In this document: positions 34,250 to 42,942 of the stretch, piece after piece
Position numbering within the stretch: position 1 is the stretch's first letter
How the letters are laid out: each line of letters begins with the position of its first letter
Origin: DATAAP01 sp041690495
GTDB taxonomy: Bacteria > Pseudomonadota > Alphaproteobacteria > CACIAM-22H2
DNA length: 64,000 nt
Reading direction: 5' to 3'
Assembly (NCBI GenBank): GCA_041690495.1
Contig: JAWLHE010000004.1
Location: 124,001-188,000, forward strand
Made by a program: the position numbers and the translations under genes
Notes under the pieces: model-generated
What the model was told of the DNA's origin: nothing
Seen by the model: only the letters and a program-made list of their open reading frames with translations
Database searches by the model: none

Positions 34250-35317
34250 TCACGCGGCAGGAGCGAGCGCCTCGAACGGTGAGATCCCGAGCCCCGGCGC
34301 AGCTGGAACCGCCATGAAGCCGTCCTGGATCGGCGGCGGCGGGGCGAGATCGCGCGCAAGGAAACGGGCAGTGCCGATGCCGCACGGCGGAATCGGATCC
34401 GGCAGCAGCGCCCCGCAATGCAGGGCAACGGTCAGGCCGATCGCGGTCTCCAGGCTCGCCGTGACCACGGATCGCAGGCCGGCCGCGGCGGCCGCGTCGA
34501 TCACCTGGAGAGTCCGGTCGGGTCCGCCGAGCCGCGGCGGCTTCAGCACCAGTACATGGGCGGCGCGCTGCGCAATGATCGATTGCACATGGGTCAAGGT
34601 CCGCGCCGAATCGTCGAGCGCGACCGGGATCGGACTCTCGCGACAGAGCTCGGCATAGGCCGCCAGCGTGGTGCCGCGCGGCAGCGGCTCTTCGACGTAT
34701 TCGATGCCGAAACGCGCCATGGCGCGAAGCTGGTCGAGCGCCCAGGACAGCGGCCATGACTCGTTCGGGTCGATCCGGATCGTGAGATTCGGGAAAGCCT
34801 CGCGGATGGCGCCGACCCGGGCCAGGTCGAGCTCACGATTGGTATCGCACTTGATCTTGACGGTATCCTGGCCGCGGGCGACCGCGGCGGCCGCGCGTTC
34901 CACGCAGGTTTCCGGCTTCTCGTCGCCGATCAGGTCGTTGACCGGAACCCGCGCGGCGACCCGGCGCGATGTGCCGCCGACATAGCCGGAAAGGGACTTG
35001 CCTTCTCGCGCCGCACGGGCCGAAAGCCATGCGGATGAGATGCCGCAGCGGAGGCGAGCCGGGGCCTCGCGCAACTCGAGTTGCTCTAGGAAGTCGTCCC
35101 GGTCCGGATCGAGTCCGTGCAGGAGCGCCCGGCACTGGTCGGCTAACGCAGCGCCCGGATAGACCACGTGCGGCGGCAGGGCGGCTTCGCCCCATCCGGT
35201 TCCGCCATCGAGCCCGATGCCGACGATGATGCCGCAACGCTCGTGCTGCACGCCCTTGGACCAGCGATACGGGACGCTCAACGGAAGTGCGTAAGGCCGG
35301 ATCTCGATGCGAGCCAT
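34250..35317 (-). CDS. Enolase-superfamily enzyme (muconate-cycloisomerase/OSBS-like)
   Basis: This 355-residue protein has the capping domain (about 1-120) and the TIM-barrel (about 130-340). The expected residues are the Lys pair in VKIKCD, metal-binding Asp/Glu in IRIDPNESW, YVEEPLPRG and VALDDSARTL, and the opposite Lys in VLVLKPPRLGG. These match the muconate lactonising enzyme subgroup, which includes o-succinylbenzoate synthase and N-acylamino acid or dipeptide epimerases. The start at 35317 has AAGGG upstream. It lies 10 bases after the ABC ATPase gene, so the substrate may be what that importer brings in. Confidence 0.87.
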   Translation of the reverse strand: MARIEIRPYALPLSVPYRWSKGVQHERCGIIVGIGLDGGTGWGEAALPPHVVYPGAALADQCRALLHGLDPDRDDFLEQLELREAPARLRCGISSAWLSARAAREGKSLSGYVGGTSRRVAARVPVNDLIGDEKPETCVERAAAAVARGQDTVKIKCDTNRELDLARVGAIREAFPNLTIRIDPNESWPLSWALDQLRAMARFGIEYVEEPLPRGTTLAAYAELCRESPIPVALDDSARTLTHVQSIIAQRAAHVLVLKPPRLGGPDRTLQVIDAAAAAGLRSVVTASLETAIGLTVALHCGALLPDPIPPCGIGTARFLARDLAPPPPIQDGFMAVPAAPGLGISPFEALAPAA

Positions 35318-35327
35318 GTTCAACCCT

Positions 35328-36428
35328 TCAGATTTGCGCGGAATTCGCCTCGGACAGCAGCACGCAGCGCTCCGGCGCGACATGCATCAGCGCGCGATCA
35401 CCGTGCGCGCGGAGGACAGTCGGCGGCGCCTGAACGATGAGTCTGCCGCCCTGCGCGGTGCCGATCTCGTACTCGACGGTCTTGCCCGAGAAGACCGAGG
35501 CATGGATCGTTCCCTCGAAGACATTGCCCGACGGTGCCGCATCGTCGACGAACTGGATGCATTCCGGGCGGATCAAGACGTGAGTCGCCGTGTCCGCCAG
35601 ATCGGCGTGGACGCCGGCAACCATGTCGCCGGCCGCGGTCCTGACGCGAACGCCGGCACCCGCCCGACCGAGCACCGTGCACGCGAGCAGGTTGGCCTGG
35701 CCGATGAAGCGCGCCGTGAACGGATGGCGCGGGCGCAGGTAGAGATCGACGGGTGAGCCGGTCTCGACGATCTTTCCGGCGCTCATCACGGCGATACGAT
35801 CGGACAGGGCCAGAGCCTCTTCCTGATCGTGGGTGACGTAGATCGAGGTGGTGCCGACATGCCGCTGCAGCTCGCGAAGCTCCAGCCGCATCTGCTCGCG
35901 CAGCTTGGCATCCAGATTGGACAGCGGCTCGTCCAGCAGCAGGACCTTGGCCTGCTTGACGACGGCGCGAGCCACCGCGACGCGCTGCTGCTGTCCGCCG
36001 GAGAGCTGGGTCGCGGGACGGTCGATGTAATCAAGCAGGCCGACGAGGCGCAGCGCCTCCTCCACCTTGGCGCGCGCCGCGCCGCGCCTTATCCCCATCG
36101 CATCCAGCGGAAAGACGACGTTCTCAAAGACGGTCATATGCGGCCAGATCGCATAGGACTGGAACACCATCGAGATGTCGCGCTTCTGCGTCGGCACAAG
36201 GATGCCGTCTCCAGCCGTGAAGATCGGCTTTCCGGCAATGCGTATGCTGCCGCCGGTCGGTGTTTCGAGACCGGCGATACTGCGCAGCGTGGTCGTCTTG
36301 CCGCATCCGCTCGGTCCCAGCAGCGTGAAGAACTCCCCTGCCTCGACCTTGAACGACACGTCGTCGACGGCACGATAGGTCCTGTCGGCGAGCGGGTACT
36401 CCACGAACAGGCCGGAGACTTCCAGCAT
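35328..36428 (-). CDS. ABC importer ATP-binding protein (Fe3+/polyamine type)
   Basis: This 366-residue ATPase has Walker A GPSGCGKTT (about 38-46), Q-loop VFQSYAIWPHM, signature LSGGQQQR, Walker B VLLLDEPLSNLDA and switch His in YVTHDQEEALALSDRI. A C-terminal TOBE-like regulatory domain follows (about 240-366). The arrangement is that of PotA/FbpC proteins. It lies four bases after the fused permease gene and forms one transporter with it and the binding protein upstream. Confidence 0.93.
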   Translation of the reverse strand: MLEVSGLFVEYPLADRTYRAVDDVSFKVEAGEFFTLLGPSGCGKTTTLRSIAGLETPTGGSIRIAGKPIFTAGDGILVPTQKRDISMVFQSYAIWPHMTVFENVVFPLDAMGIRRGAARAKVEEALRLVGLLDYIDRPATQLSGGQQQRVAVARAVVKQAKVLLLDEPLSNLDAKLREQMRLELRELQRHVGTTSIYVTHDQEEALALSDRIAVMSAGKIVETGSPVDLYLRPRHPFTARFIGQANLLACTVLGRAGAGVRVRTAAGDMVAGVHADLADTATHVLIRPECIQFVDDAAPSGNVFEGTIHASVFSGKTVEYEIGTAQGGRLIVQAPPTVLRAHGDRALMHVAPERCVLLSEANSAQI

Positions 36429-36432
36429 GGCC

Positions 36433-38157
36433 CTAACCTTTCATCCCGGAGAGTCGGCCGCGCTGAACCGCGATCTGCCATAGCGAAACGACCAGGAGCA
36501 TGGCGACGACGAGCCATACGCCGACCGCCGCAGCCTTGTTCGGCTCGCCACCGGACCAGTAATTCCACAACAGCACCGGCAGCGTCCGATTGTCGCCGCC
36601 CTGCAGAAGCAGCGCCGACGCCAGCTCGCGCATGCAATGGGCAACCACCCAGATCCACACGGCGACAATGGCAGGCAGCGCGAGCGGCACAATAATGCGC
36701 CGCATGAGACGCAGCCAGCCGGCGCCGCTGGTTCGCGCCGCGTCCTCGAGATCCTGATGGAGCTGGGCCATGACGCCGTGAGTGGCGCGGCTGCCGAACG
36801 ATATGTAATTGGTTACGTAGGCGATGACGATGATCCAGATGGTACCGTAGACGTCGAGGAAGTTGATGGTCAGGTAGACGTAGATGAGCGCCACGCCGAT
36901 CATCGTGCCCGGAATGGCGATTGGCAGAAATGCAAGCGCATCGATGATGCGGCGCCCGGGCGCCCGGCTGCGCACGACCAGCCACGAGACCAGGCCCGAC
37001 AACAGTGCCACGACCGTGGCCGCGACCAGCGCGATCACAATGGAGTTCTGAGTTGCCTGTAGGACCCGCCGGTTGGCGAAGAACGCCTCATGGTTGGTCA
37101 GGGTCAGCTTCGACAGCATTTCGATCGAGACCGGCGCCTGATAAGGCATCAGGCTCGTCCAGACGAGGATGCCGACCGGTGCCAGCGTCGCGAGGAAGAA
37201 ATACAGCGCGACGAGGCCGAAGGCGGGCCAGCGCCAGCGCCCCAGGCGGAACGGCCGGACCCGATAGTTCTTGCCGGTCACCGTGACGAAGCGGCCCGAC
37301 TGGCCCGTCGCCCGCTGATAGCCGTAGGCGAGCAGCAGCAGCACGAACAGAAAGAAGATCGCGATGGCGCTGATGAGGCCGTACTGGGAGATGCCCCCGG
37401 CCGCGTCGTTGGCGAGATAGACGATCCGGCTGGCCAGAACGAAGATCCCGACCGGCATGCCGATCGTGCCCGGAATGTCGAAAACCAGAAACCCGACCAT
37501 GAGGAGGAAGGCGCCGGCCGCCAGAAGCGCGGGCAGGAGCAGCGGCAGCAGGATACGCCGGATCATCATCGCGACGCTCGCGCCCGAAGTCAGAGCGGCC
37601 TCCTCGAGATTCGGATCCATGTTGCGGAATGCCGGGGAAAGCATCAGGAACGACGAAGGAACCAGCGACAGCGTCTCGACGAAGATCATCCCGCCGAGCG
37701 AGAAGATGTTGAACGGCGCAGCCGTGAGGCCGAACGCGGCCTTCAGCATATCGTTGAAGAAACCGGTGCGCGGGCTCAGCAGCATCACCCAGCCGATAGC
37801 GAGCAGTACCGGCGGCGTCGCCATCGGCAGGATCACCATCACGCGGACCAGACCGCGTGCCGGAAGATCCGTGCGCTCGACGAGCCATGCCATCAGCACG
37901 CCAATCGTCAGCGCGCCCGCCATCGCGCCGAGCGCGAACCTGGCCGTCGTCCAGACCAATCCATAGAACGCCGGGTCCGCATAGGTCTTGACGTAATTGC
38001 CGAGGGTCCAGCCGGGATCCAGCGGCAGCCCCGATGGCGTGAAACTGCTGATCAGCAGGATCACGAGCGGGACCACCACCAGATAGGCAAGGATGCCGCC
38101 AAGGGCGATGCTCGGCAGCCATCGCCCGGGCGACGCCGCAGCGCGCGTGGCGCTCAC
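36433..38157 (-). CDS. ABC importer permease, fused two-domain type
   Basis: This 574-residue inner-membrane protein has about 12 spans and two homologous permease halves. Each has an EAA loop that docks the ATPase: EEAALTSGASVAMMIRRILL in the first half and EDAARTSGAGWLRLMRRIIV in the second. One chain therefore supplies both channel subunits, as in FbpB/ThiP-type importers. Translation starts at GTG 38157. It stands between the binding-protein and ATPase genes. Confidence 0.93.
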   Translation of the reverse strand: MSATRAAASPGRWLPSIALGGILAYLVVVPLVILLISSFTPSGLPLDPGWTLGNYVKTYADPAFYGLVWTTARFALGAMAGALTIGVLMAWLVERTDLPARGLVRVMVILPMATPPVLLAIGWVMLLSPRTGFFNDMLKAAFGLTAAPFNIFSLGGMIFVETLSLVPSSFLMLSPAFRNMDPNLEEAALTSGASVAMMIRRILLPLLLPALLAAGAFLLMVGFLVFDIPGTIGMPVGIFVLASRIVYLANDAAGGISQYGLISAIAIFFLFVLLLLAYGYQRATGQSGRFVTVTGKNYRVRPFRLGRWRWPAFGLVALYFFLATLAPVGILVWTSLMPYQAPVSIEMLSKLTLTNHEAFFANRRVLQATQNSIVIALVAATVVALLSGLVSWLVVRSRAPGRRIIDALAFLPIAIPGTMIGVALIYVYLTINFLDVYGTIWIIVIAYVTNYISFGSRATHGVMAQLHQDLEDAARTSGAGWLRLMRRIIVPLALPAIVAVWIWVVAHCMRELASALLLQGGDNRTLPVLLWNYWSGGEPNKAAAVGVWLVVAMLLVVSLWQIAVQRGRLSGMKG

Positions 38158-38230
38158 CGCGATCGGCCCCTCGGACCCTGCATCCGCGCGTCGTCAACGA
38201 GCATTGCGTGTCGATACAGCAGCGCGGCGT

Positions 38231-39271
38231 TCAGCGGGCCTGGCCGACTCCGGCGAGCATCTTGTTGAACTTTTCGTTCAGCTCGCCAAGCACGCCCGAC
38301 TCCTCGATCGGGAACTCCGTCGCGTTCTTTCCCTTGATCAGCGCCGCGGCCTTCGTTCCTTCCAGCAGATGCGTGCCGCGGCTGGTCGCGTCCTCGTAGG
38401 CCTTTGCGCCTTCGGGAGAAGAGAGCCAGGCAAGCAGAAGCTTCGCGCCGTCGGGATTGCGCGACGTCTTGCTGATCGAGGTGTAGATCGTATGCATAGG
38501 GGTCGGATCAAGCGCCCGGAACTTCAAGGGAGCTCCGGCCCTAATCGGCGGCTGCGCGGTGTGATAGAAGCCGATCGCGACGTCGACCTCGCCCGCCGCG
38601 ACCTGCTGGGCCAGGGGAAAGGTCGACTTGAACAGGAACGGCTTGAGCTCGATGAACCGCTTGAGCGCGGCCTCGGCCTTCTCCGCGCCCCATGCGCTTG
38701 CGAGCTCCGCAAATGCCGACGCGCGCACCCATGACCCCATCCGTCCGGTCCATTTCGGATCCAGGACCTCTTCCCAGGACTTGGGAGCCTCGCTGTCCTT
38801 GACCTTGTTCGTGTTCCACAGCAGCACGTAGATCGAGGCCGAGGTCGCCACCGTGAAATCGGTCGGCGCAAGGCGCTTCGGGATGCCGATTTCCGCCCAG
38901 TTGACGCGCGCGAGAATGTCCCGCTCGTTGAGCTGCCAGATGTGATCGGCGCCGCCGGTCAGGACGTCGCCGGTGTAGCCCCGCGCCTGCATTTCCTGCA
39001 CCGCACGCGACGCGAACTCGTTTCCGCCGACGACGCGGACGAATTTCACCCGCACCTTGGGATAGCGCTTGTTGAACGTCGCGAGCACGGCATCGATCTG
39101 CTCCTCGGGAGAGCTCTCGTACCAGACCACTTCGGCGCCCTTTGCGGCCTTGGCGGCAAGGTCGCCGAGCACATCGGCCCCGGCTGGCGCTGCAGTGGAC
39201 GCAAAGGCGGCGATCAGCACGGCAGCGGAGAGCCGGCGCAGGTTCAGACGCTTCTTCACGGGATTCAGCAT
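38231..39271 (-). CDS. ABC importer periplasmic substrate-binding protein
   Basis: This 346-residue secreted protein has an N-terminal signal peptide (RLSAAVLIAAFASTAAPAGA, cut near ADVLG). The fold of the Fe3+/thiamine/putrescine receptors shows as EVVWYESSPEEQIDAVLATFNKRYP (partial), VLTGGADHIWQLNERD and IGFYHTAQPP. The ligand is unknown: the usual iron-binding Tyr pair is not obvious, and the neighbouring catabolic genes point to an organic acid or small metabolite. It heads the importer genes and follows the M29-like gene after an 87-base gap containing a small hairpin (39313-39338). Confidence 0.88.
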   Translation of the reverse strand: MLNPVKKRLNLRRLSAAVLIAAFASTAAPAGADVLGDLAAKAAKGAEVVWYESSPEEQIDAVLATFNKRYPKVRVKFVRVVGGNEFASRAVQEMQARGYTGDVLTGGADHIWQLNERDILARVNWAEIGIPKRLAPTDFTVATSASIYVLLWNTNKVKDSEAPKSWEEVLDPKWTGRMGSWVRASAFAELASAWGAEKAEAALKRFIELKPFLFKSTFPLAQQVAAGEVDVAIGFYHTAQPPIRAGAPLKFRALDPTPMHTIYTSISKTSRNPDGAKLLLAWLSSPEGAKAYEDATSRGTHLLEGTKAAALIKGKNATEFPIEESGVLGELNEKFNKMLAGVGQAR

Positions 39272-39358
39272 TGGTGCGTTCGCTCCGAATTTATTGGTTG
39301 CTTAACTGCGTTGTTGCGCTGCCGTAAGACGGCGCAACGAACAAAGACGGCCGCCGCA

Positions 39359-40942
39359 TCAACCGCAGCAACCGCCCCCATGGGTTTGACACTCATGGCG
39401 GACGACGTGCGGGTTGCTTGCGGACATGTCGGTGACGCCGCCGCCGGTCAGCCAGAAGCCGGCATTGTCATGGCAGAACTTCGGATCGGCGCCGACCATC
39501 GGCATGAACAGGTGATGCCAGTTGCGGCAGATGTTGAGTTCCGCCTTGACCCAGCCCAGCGGATCGCGCGCGTAGTGCTTCCAGTAATCGCCGCGCACGT
39601 TGAGGCCGGGCACGGCGGGAATCCACGATTCCGACAGCCACAGGTCGGGATCGCCGTGCTTTGCCGCCATACGGCGAATGCCCGGATCGTCGAGCGCAAG
39701 CAGGCGGCCGTCCTCGATCAGGGTCTCGTTGTCGCCCTCGCGCTCGAGCTTCACGGTCGGGAAATAGAGATGCAGATGCCAGTGGCCGACCTGGAGCCCC
39801 TGCTTCGCGGCGCGCCGTTCGTCCATCGACGAGATGATGGTGCCAAAGCCGATATGGATGACGCCGGAGCGCACGCGCTCGTACAGGCAGTTGATCCAGC
39901 CCGACGGGAAGCCGGCACGCGGCCGGTGGATGTGCGGGTTGGTGCCGATCGACGCTTCCCACCAGTACATCAGTCCCTTGCCCGGGAAGCCGGGATACTG
40001 GAGATGGTCGGTCTCGGCCTTGAGCCTGCGCAGCTTGTCGCCGAACTCCGCGCCTTCGCGGATGTCGGTGATGCGACTGTTCTCGACGACGAGCTGGGTC
40101 CAGTCGACGGGCGCTATGTGGTTGGTCGTACCGGCAATGACGCCGTTGCCGTCCTCCTTGCCGGGCAGGTAGAGCCACGGCTTGCCGAGCACGTGGCCCG
40201 GCAGATAGGTGCGCCCGAACTGCTCGTTGCCCGCCCAGGTCTGCGCCACCAGGTCCGGATTGAAGTTCTCGCGCTTCGAATCGTAGTAACCGGCGTGGTT
40301 GGTGTACTCGACGTCCGTACCCTCGGGATCGGTGATGCGCACGCGCTTCGATGCACGCACCCGCTCCCACGTCCACATGTCGATTGCGTGCAGCAGCTCG
40401 TAGGGCATGGTGTGCGCCGGCGAGGCGAGAATCTCGGGCGTGATGAACGGCATGCGCTGGATCTTCATGTGGGTGTCGACCAGCACCGGGCCGCCGTAAC
40501 CCCAAAGCAGCTTGTCGTACTTACCCTCTTTGGACATCTCGTCCCACTGGTCCATCCAGTCGGCGAGCTCCTTGGTGCGGCGCAGATAGTATTCGACCTC
40601 GTCGGCGCCGACCCACTCAGGCACCGGGCCCTTGTCGGCCATCAGGATCTCGTACTTGCAGCCGTACTTCTCGAGGATCTTCTTGCATGCCTCGATCACC
40701 ATCGGATCGTGCCAGTTGTCGACGCGCAGCAGTACGCGCTCGCCCGGCTTCAGATCCCAGCACGCATGAAGTCCCTGGTTGTAGGGCCGCTTCGCCACCG
40801 CATCGAGATAGGGCAACAGCTGGTCCGACGACGTGATCTCGAGCATCGGCGGGCAGCGCGGCGGACGCTTCGCCATCAGCGGCGGGGTTGCATAGGCGGG
40901 CACGAGGGCGGGCTGGGTTGAAGCGATGGGCTGGTCGAGCAC
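39359..40942 (-). CDS. M29-like metalloenzyme with C-terminal Cys-rich tail
   Basis: This 527-residue cytoplasmic protein aligns in pattern with the catalytic part of M29 aminopeptidases and the 2,5-dihydroxypyridine dioxygenase group. Glu329 lies in WWEASIGTNPHI, His363 in SGVIHIGFG, and His389/His391 in GHWHLHLYFPT. The usual His-x-Asp pair is His-x-His here. It is longer than classic members (about 350-410 residues) and ends HECQTHGGGCCG. It starts at GTG 40942 with a perfect GGAGG site. It is divergent from gntR and upstream of the ABC importer. The reaction, peptidase or ring-cleaving, is open. Confidence 0.7.
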   Translation of the reverse strand: MLDQPIASTQPALVPAYATPPLMAKRPPRCPPMLEITSSDQLLPYLDAVAKRPYNQGLHACWDLKPGERVLLRVDNWHDPMVIEACKKILEKYGCKYEILMADKGPVPEWVGADEVEYYLRRTKELADWMDQWDEMSKEGKYDKLLWGYGGPVLVDTHMKIQRMPFITPEILASPAHTMPYELLHAIDMWTWERVRASKRVRITDPEGTDVEYTNHAGYYDSKRENFNPDLVAQTWAGNEQFGRTYLPGHVLGKPWLYLPGKEDGNGVIAGTTNHIAPVDWTQLVVENSRITDIREGAEFGDKLRRLKAETDHLQYPGFPGKGLMYWWEASIGTNPHIHRPRAGFPSGWINCLYERVRSGVIHIGFGTIISSMDERRAAKQGLQVGHWHLHLYFPTVKLEREGDNETLIEDGRLLALDDPGIRRMAAKHGDPDLWLSESWIPAVPGLNVRGDYWKHYARDPLGWVKAELNICRNWHHLFMPMVGADPKFCHDNAGFWLTGGGVTDMSASNPHVVRHECQTHGGGCCG

Positions 40943-40991
40943 GTCTTCCTCCTCGCGGGGGGAAGTGCTGCCCCGCGCTGTTTCGGGAATA

Positions 40992-41006
40992 TTGGATGCA
41001 AAATCT
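40992..41006. promoter_or_regulatory. GntR-operator-like arm 1 (M29-like/gntR intergenic)
   Basis: TTGGATGCAAAATCT contains TTG-N4-CAA symmetry and is mirrored by arm 2 at 41051-41064. It lies in the divergent promoter region between the M29-like gene and gntR. Confidence 0.6.
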
Positions 41007-41024
41007 GATGACCGTCAATGCCCA

Positions 41025-41822
41025 ATGCGGTATGAAGGTCGAGTGTGGCAAGATTTGCATCCAAAAACGGGCCAGCCGGCATCGACCAATCTCGACCATG
41101 CCACCCAACGGCTGCGCGAGCTGGTGCTGTCCGGCACGTTTGCACCCGACCGCAAGATCGGCGAAGAGGCGGTCGCGCGCGCGCTCGGACTGTCGCGAAC
41201 GCCGGCGCGCATCGCAATGGCGACGCTGGAGCGCGAAGGCCTGCTGGTGCGCACGCCGCGCCGCGGCTATCGCGTGCGCTCCTTCACGCTTGACGAAGTG
41301 GCCGACGCCATCGACGTGCGCGGCGAACTCGAGGGAATGGCGGCTCGGCTGCTTGCCGAGCGAGGGCTCGAAGCGGCGGTCGCGGCGCGCCTAGAAGCGG
41401 CGCTGGCGCAGTCCGAGACGATCGTCGAGCGCAGCGCCCTCGATGTCGCAGACCGGCTCGCCTGGACCCAGTCGAACCTCGATTTCCACTTCGCGCTGGT
41501 CGACGGCAGCGGCAACACGGCGCTACGCGCCGCATTCGAACAGGTCGTCCGGATTCCGCTCGCCTCGCCGCGCGCCATCATCTTCGCGGTCGCGACCACC
41601 GACCGCTCGCGCGGCCAGCTCCGCCGCGCGCACGAGGATCACGCGCGCGTCGTCGATGCAATTCGCAAGCGCCGCGGCAGCCGTGCTGCCGAAATCATGC
41701 GCGACCATGCGCTGCGCTCCAGCGACAACAAGCGGCGCAACTTCCACAGCATCGGCGGCGAGGCGCTGCTGGTCGGCCAGAGCGGCACGGCCCTGGTGCG
41801 CGATCCGCCGCTCGCTGCGTAA
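41025..41822 (+). CDS. GntR family transcriptional regulator (FadR/FCD type)
   Basis: This 265-residue regulator has an N-terminal winged helix (about 25-90: KIGEEAVARALGLSRTPARIA, then LEREGLLVRTPRRGYRVR) and an all-helical FCD ligand-binding domain. Metal-binding residues are expected around NLDFHFALVDGSGNTAL and RAHEDHARVVDAIRKR. The start is uncertain: ATG 41025 is given, while GTG 41043 has AAGG just upstream and would better respect the operator-like arm at 41051. The frame is open to 40926. It is divergent from the M29-like gene and followed by a bug gene, which it probably controls. Confidence 0.87.
   Translation: MRYEGRVWQDLHPKTGQPASTNLDHATQRLRELVLSGTFAPDRKIGEEAVARALGLSRTPARIAMATLEREGLLVRTPRRGYRVRSFTLDEVADAIDVRGELEGMAARLLAERGLEAAVAARLEAALAQSETIVERSALDVADRLAWTQSNLDFHFALVDGSGNTALRAAFEQVVRIPLASPRAIIFAVATTDRSRGQLRRAHEDHARVVDAIRKRRGSRAAEIMRDHALRSSDNKRRNFHSIGGEALLVGQSGTALVRDPPLAA
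41051..41064. promoter_or_regulatory. GntR-operator-like arm 2
   Basis: AGATTTGCATCCAA is the reverse complement of arm 1 apart from one missing base. The two arms are about 59 bases apart centre to centre, which fits two dimers or a DNA loop. It overlaps the 5' end of the gntR reading frame. Confidence 0.6.
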
Positions 41823-41858
41823 GTCATCACGCTTCAAGAAAACGCATCAGGAGGAAAC

Positions 41859-42848
41859 ATGAAGAAAGCCACCGTCGCCCGTCGCCATCTCGCTGCCGTC
41901 ATGGCAGGCGCCGCGCTGTTTCTTGCCGGCGTCGCGCAGGCGCAGTCCCACTACCCGAACAAGCCGATCCGCCTGATCGTGCCGTTTGCGCCGGGCGGCG
42001 GCGGCGACACCCTCGCGCGCACGGTGACGCAGCCCGCCTCGGAAGCGCTCGGCCAGCAGATCGTCATCGAGAACCGCCCCGGCGCCGGCGGCAATCTCGG
42101 TGCGGCCGCCGCCGCAAAGGCGGAGCCGGACGGATACACCCTGTTCTACGGCACCAACGGCACGCATGCGATCAATCACGCGCTCTATGCCAATCCGGGC
42201 TTCGATCCGGTCAAGGATTTCGCGCCGGTGGCGCGGCTGACCCGTATCGGCATGGTGGTCGTGGTCAATCCCGAGGTGCCCGCCAAATCGGTACCGGAGC
42301 TTCTGGCTTATCTGAAGAAGAACCCCGGCAAATCGACATTCGGGTCGGCGGGCAACGGCACCAGCTCGCACATCGCCGGCGAGATGTTCAAGATGCGCAC
42401 CGGCACAGACATCCTGCACGTACCCTATCGCGGCAACGGCCCGGCGATGATCGACCTCGTTGCCGGCCGGATCAACATGATGATCGATGTCATGCCGGCG
42501 GCATACCCGCATGCCGAGGCCGGCAAGATCCGCGCGCTGGCGGTGACGACGCTGACGCCGGTCGCGAGCGCGCCGAAGCTGCCGACGCTCGACTCGTCTG
42601 GCATCCAAGGCTTCGAGCTCAGCGCATGGGACGGCATCTGGGCACCGGCCGGCACGCCGCGGCCGATCATCGAAAAGCTGAACGCCGCCTACAACAAGGC
42701 GCTGAACAACCCACAGACCAAGGAGCGGCTGTTCGCGCGCGGCGCCGAGCCGGTCCCCGGCACGCCGGACGACCTGGCGAAGCACGTCGCCAGCGAGCTG
42801 CCGAAATGGGCCGAGGTGGTAAAGAAGTCCGGCGCCAAGGTGGACTGA
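41859..42848 (+). CDS. Bug-family periplasmic binding protein (orphan)
   Basis: This 329-residue secreted receptor has a signal peptide (RRHLAAVMAGAALFLAGVAQA, cut before QSHYPNKP). Bug motifs are IRLIVPFAPGGGGDTLARTV, QQIVIENRPGAGGNLG and PDGYTLFYGTNGT. AGGAGG lies directly before the ATG. No tctA or tctB follows; it is 36 bases after gntR and converges on the chemotaxis gene. It could use the TctAB pair at 29.5-31.9 kb, act as a sensor, or serve a distant carrier. It is related to but clearly different from the Bug protein at 32-33 kb. Confidence 0.92.
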   Translation: MKKATVARRHLAAVMAGAALFLAGVAQAQSHYPNKPIRLIVPFAPGGGGDTLARTVTQPASEALGQQIVIENRPGAGGNLGAAAAAKAEPDGYTLFYGTNGTHAINHALYANPGFDPVKDFAPVARLTRIGMVVVVNPEVPAKSVPELLAYLKKNPGKSTFGSAGNGTSSHIAGEMFKMRTGTDILHVPYRGNGPAMIDLVAGRINMMIDVMPAAYPHAEAGKIRALAVTTLTPVASAPKLPTLDSSGIQGFELSAWDGIWAPAGTPRPIIEKLNAAYNKALNNPQTKERLFARGAEPVPGTPDDLAKHVASELPKWAEVVKKSGAKVD

Positions 42849-42880
42849 TCGCGCGACCCTTTCCGAGGCCGAAGAAGAGG

Positions 42881-42910
42881 GCCCTTCCACGCGCCGGCGC
42901 GTGGAAGGGC
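42881..42910. terminator. Perfect 30-base palindrome between convergent genes
   Basis: GCCCTTCCACGCGCC and its exact mirror form a symmetric hairpin between the bug and mcp stops. On the minus strand it is followed by CTCTTCTTC, moderately U-rich. It may end both transcripts. Confidence 0.5.
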
Positions 42911-42942
42911 GTGCCTCGTTTCGCGGCGGATCGTGCGCCCCC

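Noticed and set aside
39313..39338. Hairpin between the M29-like gene and the ABC binding-protein gene as a terminator
   Set aside because: The stem is interrupted and has no U tract on the minus strand. It might be an mRNA processing or attenuation site, but this cannot be supported.
38942..40921. 659-codon plus-strand frame across the M29-like gene
   Set aside because: The minus-strand protein has a strong ribosome site and conserved metal motifs. The plus frame has neither.
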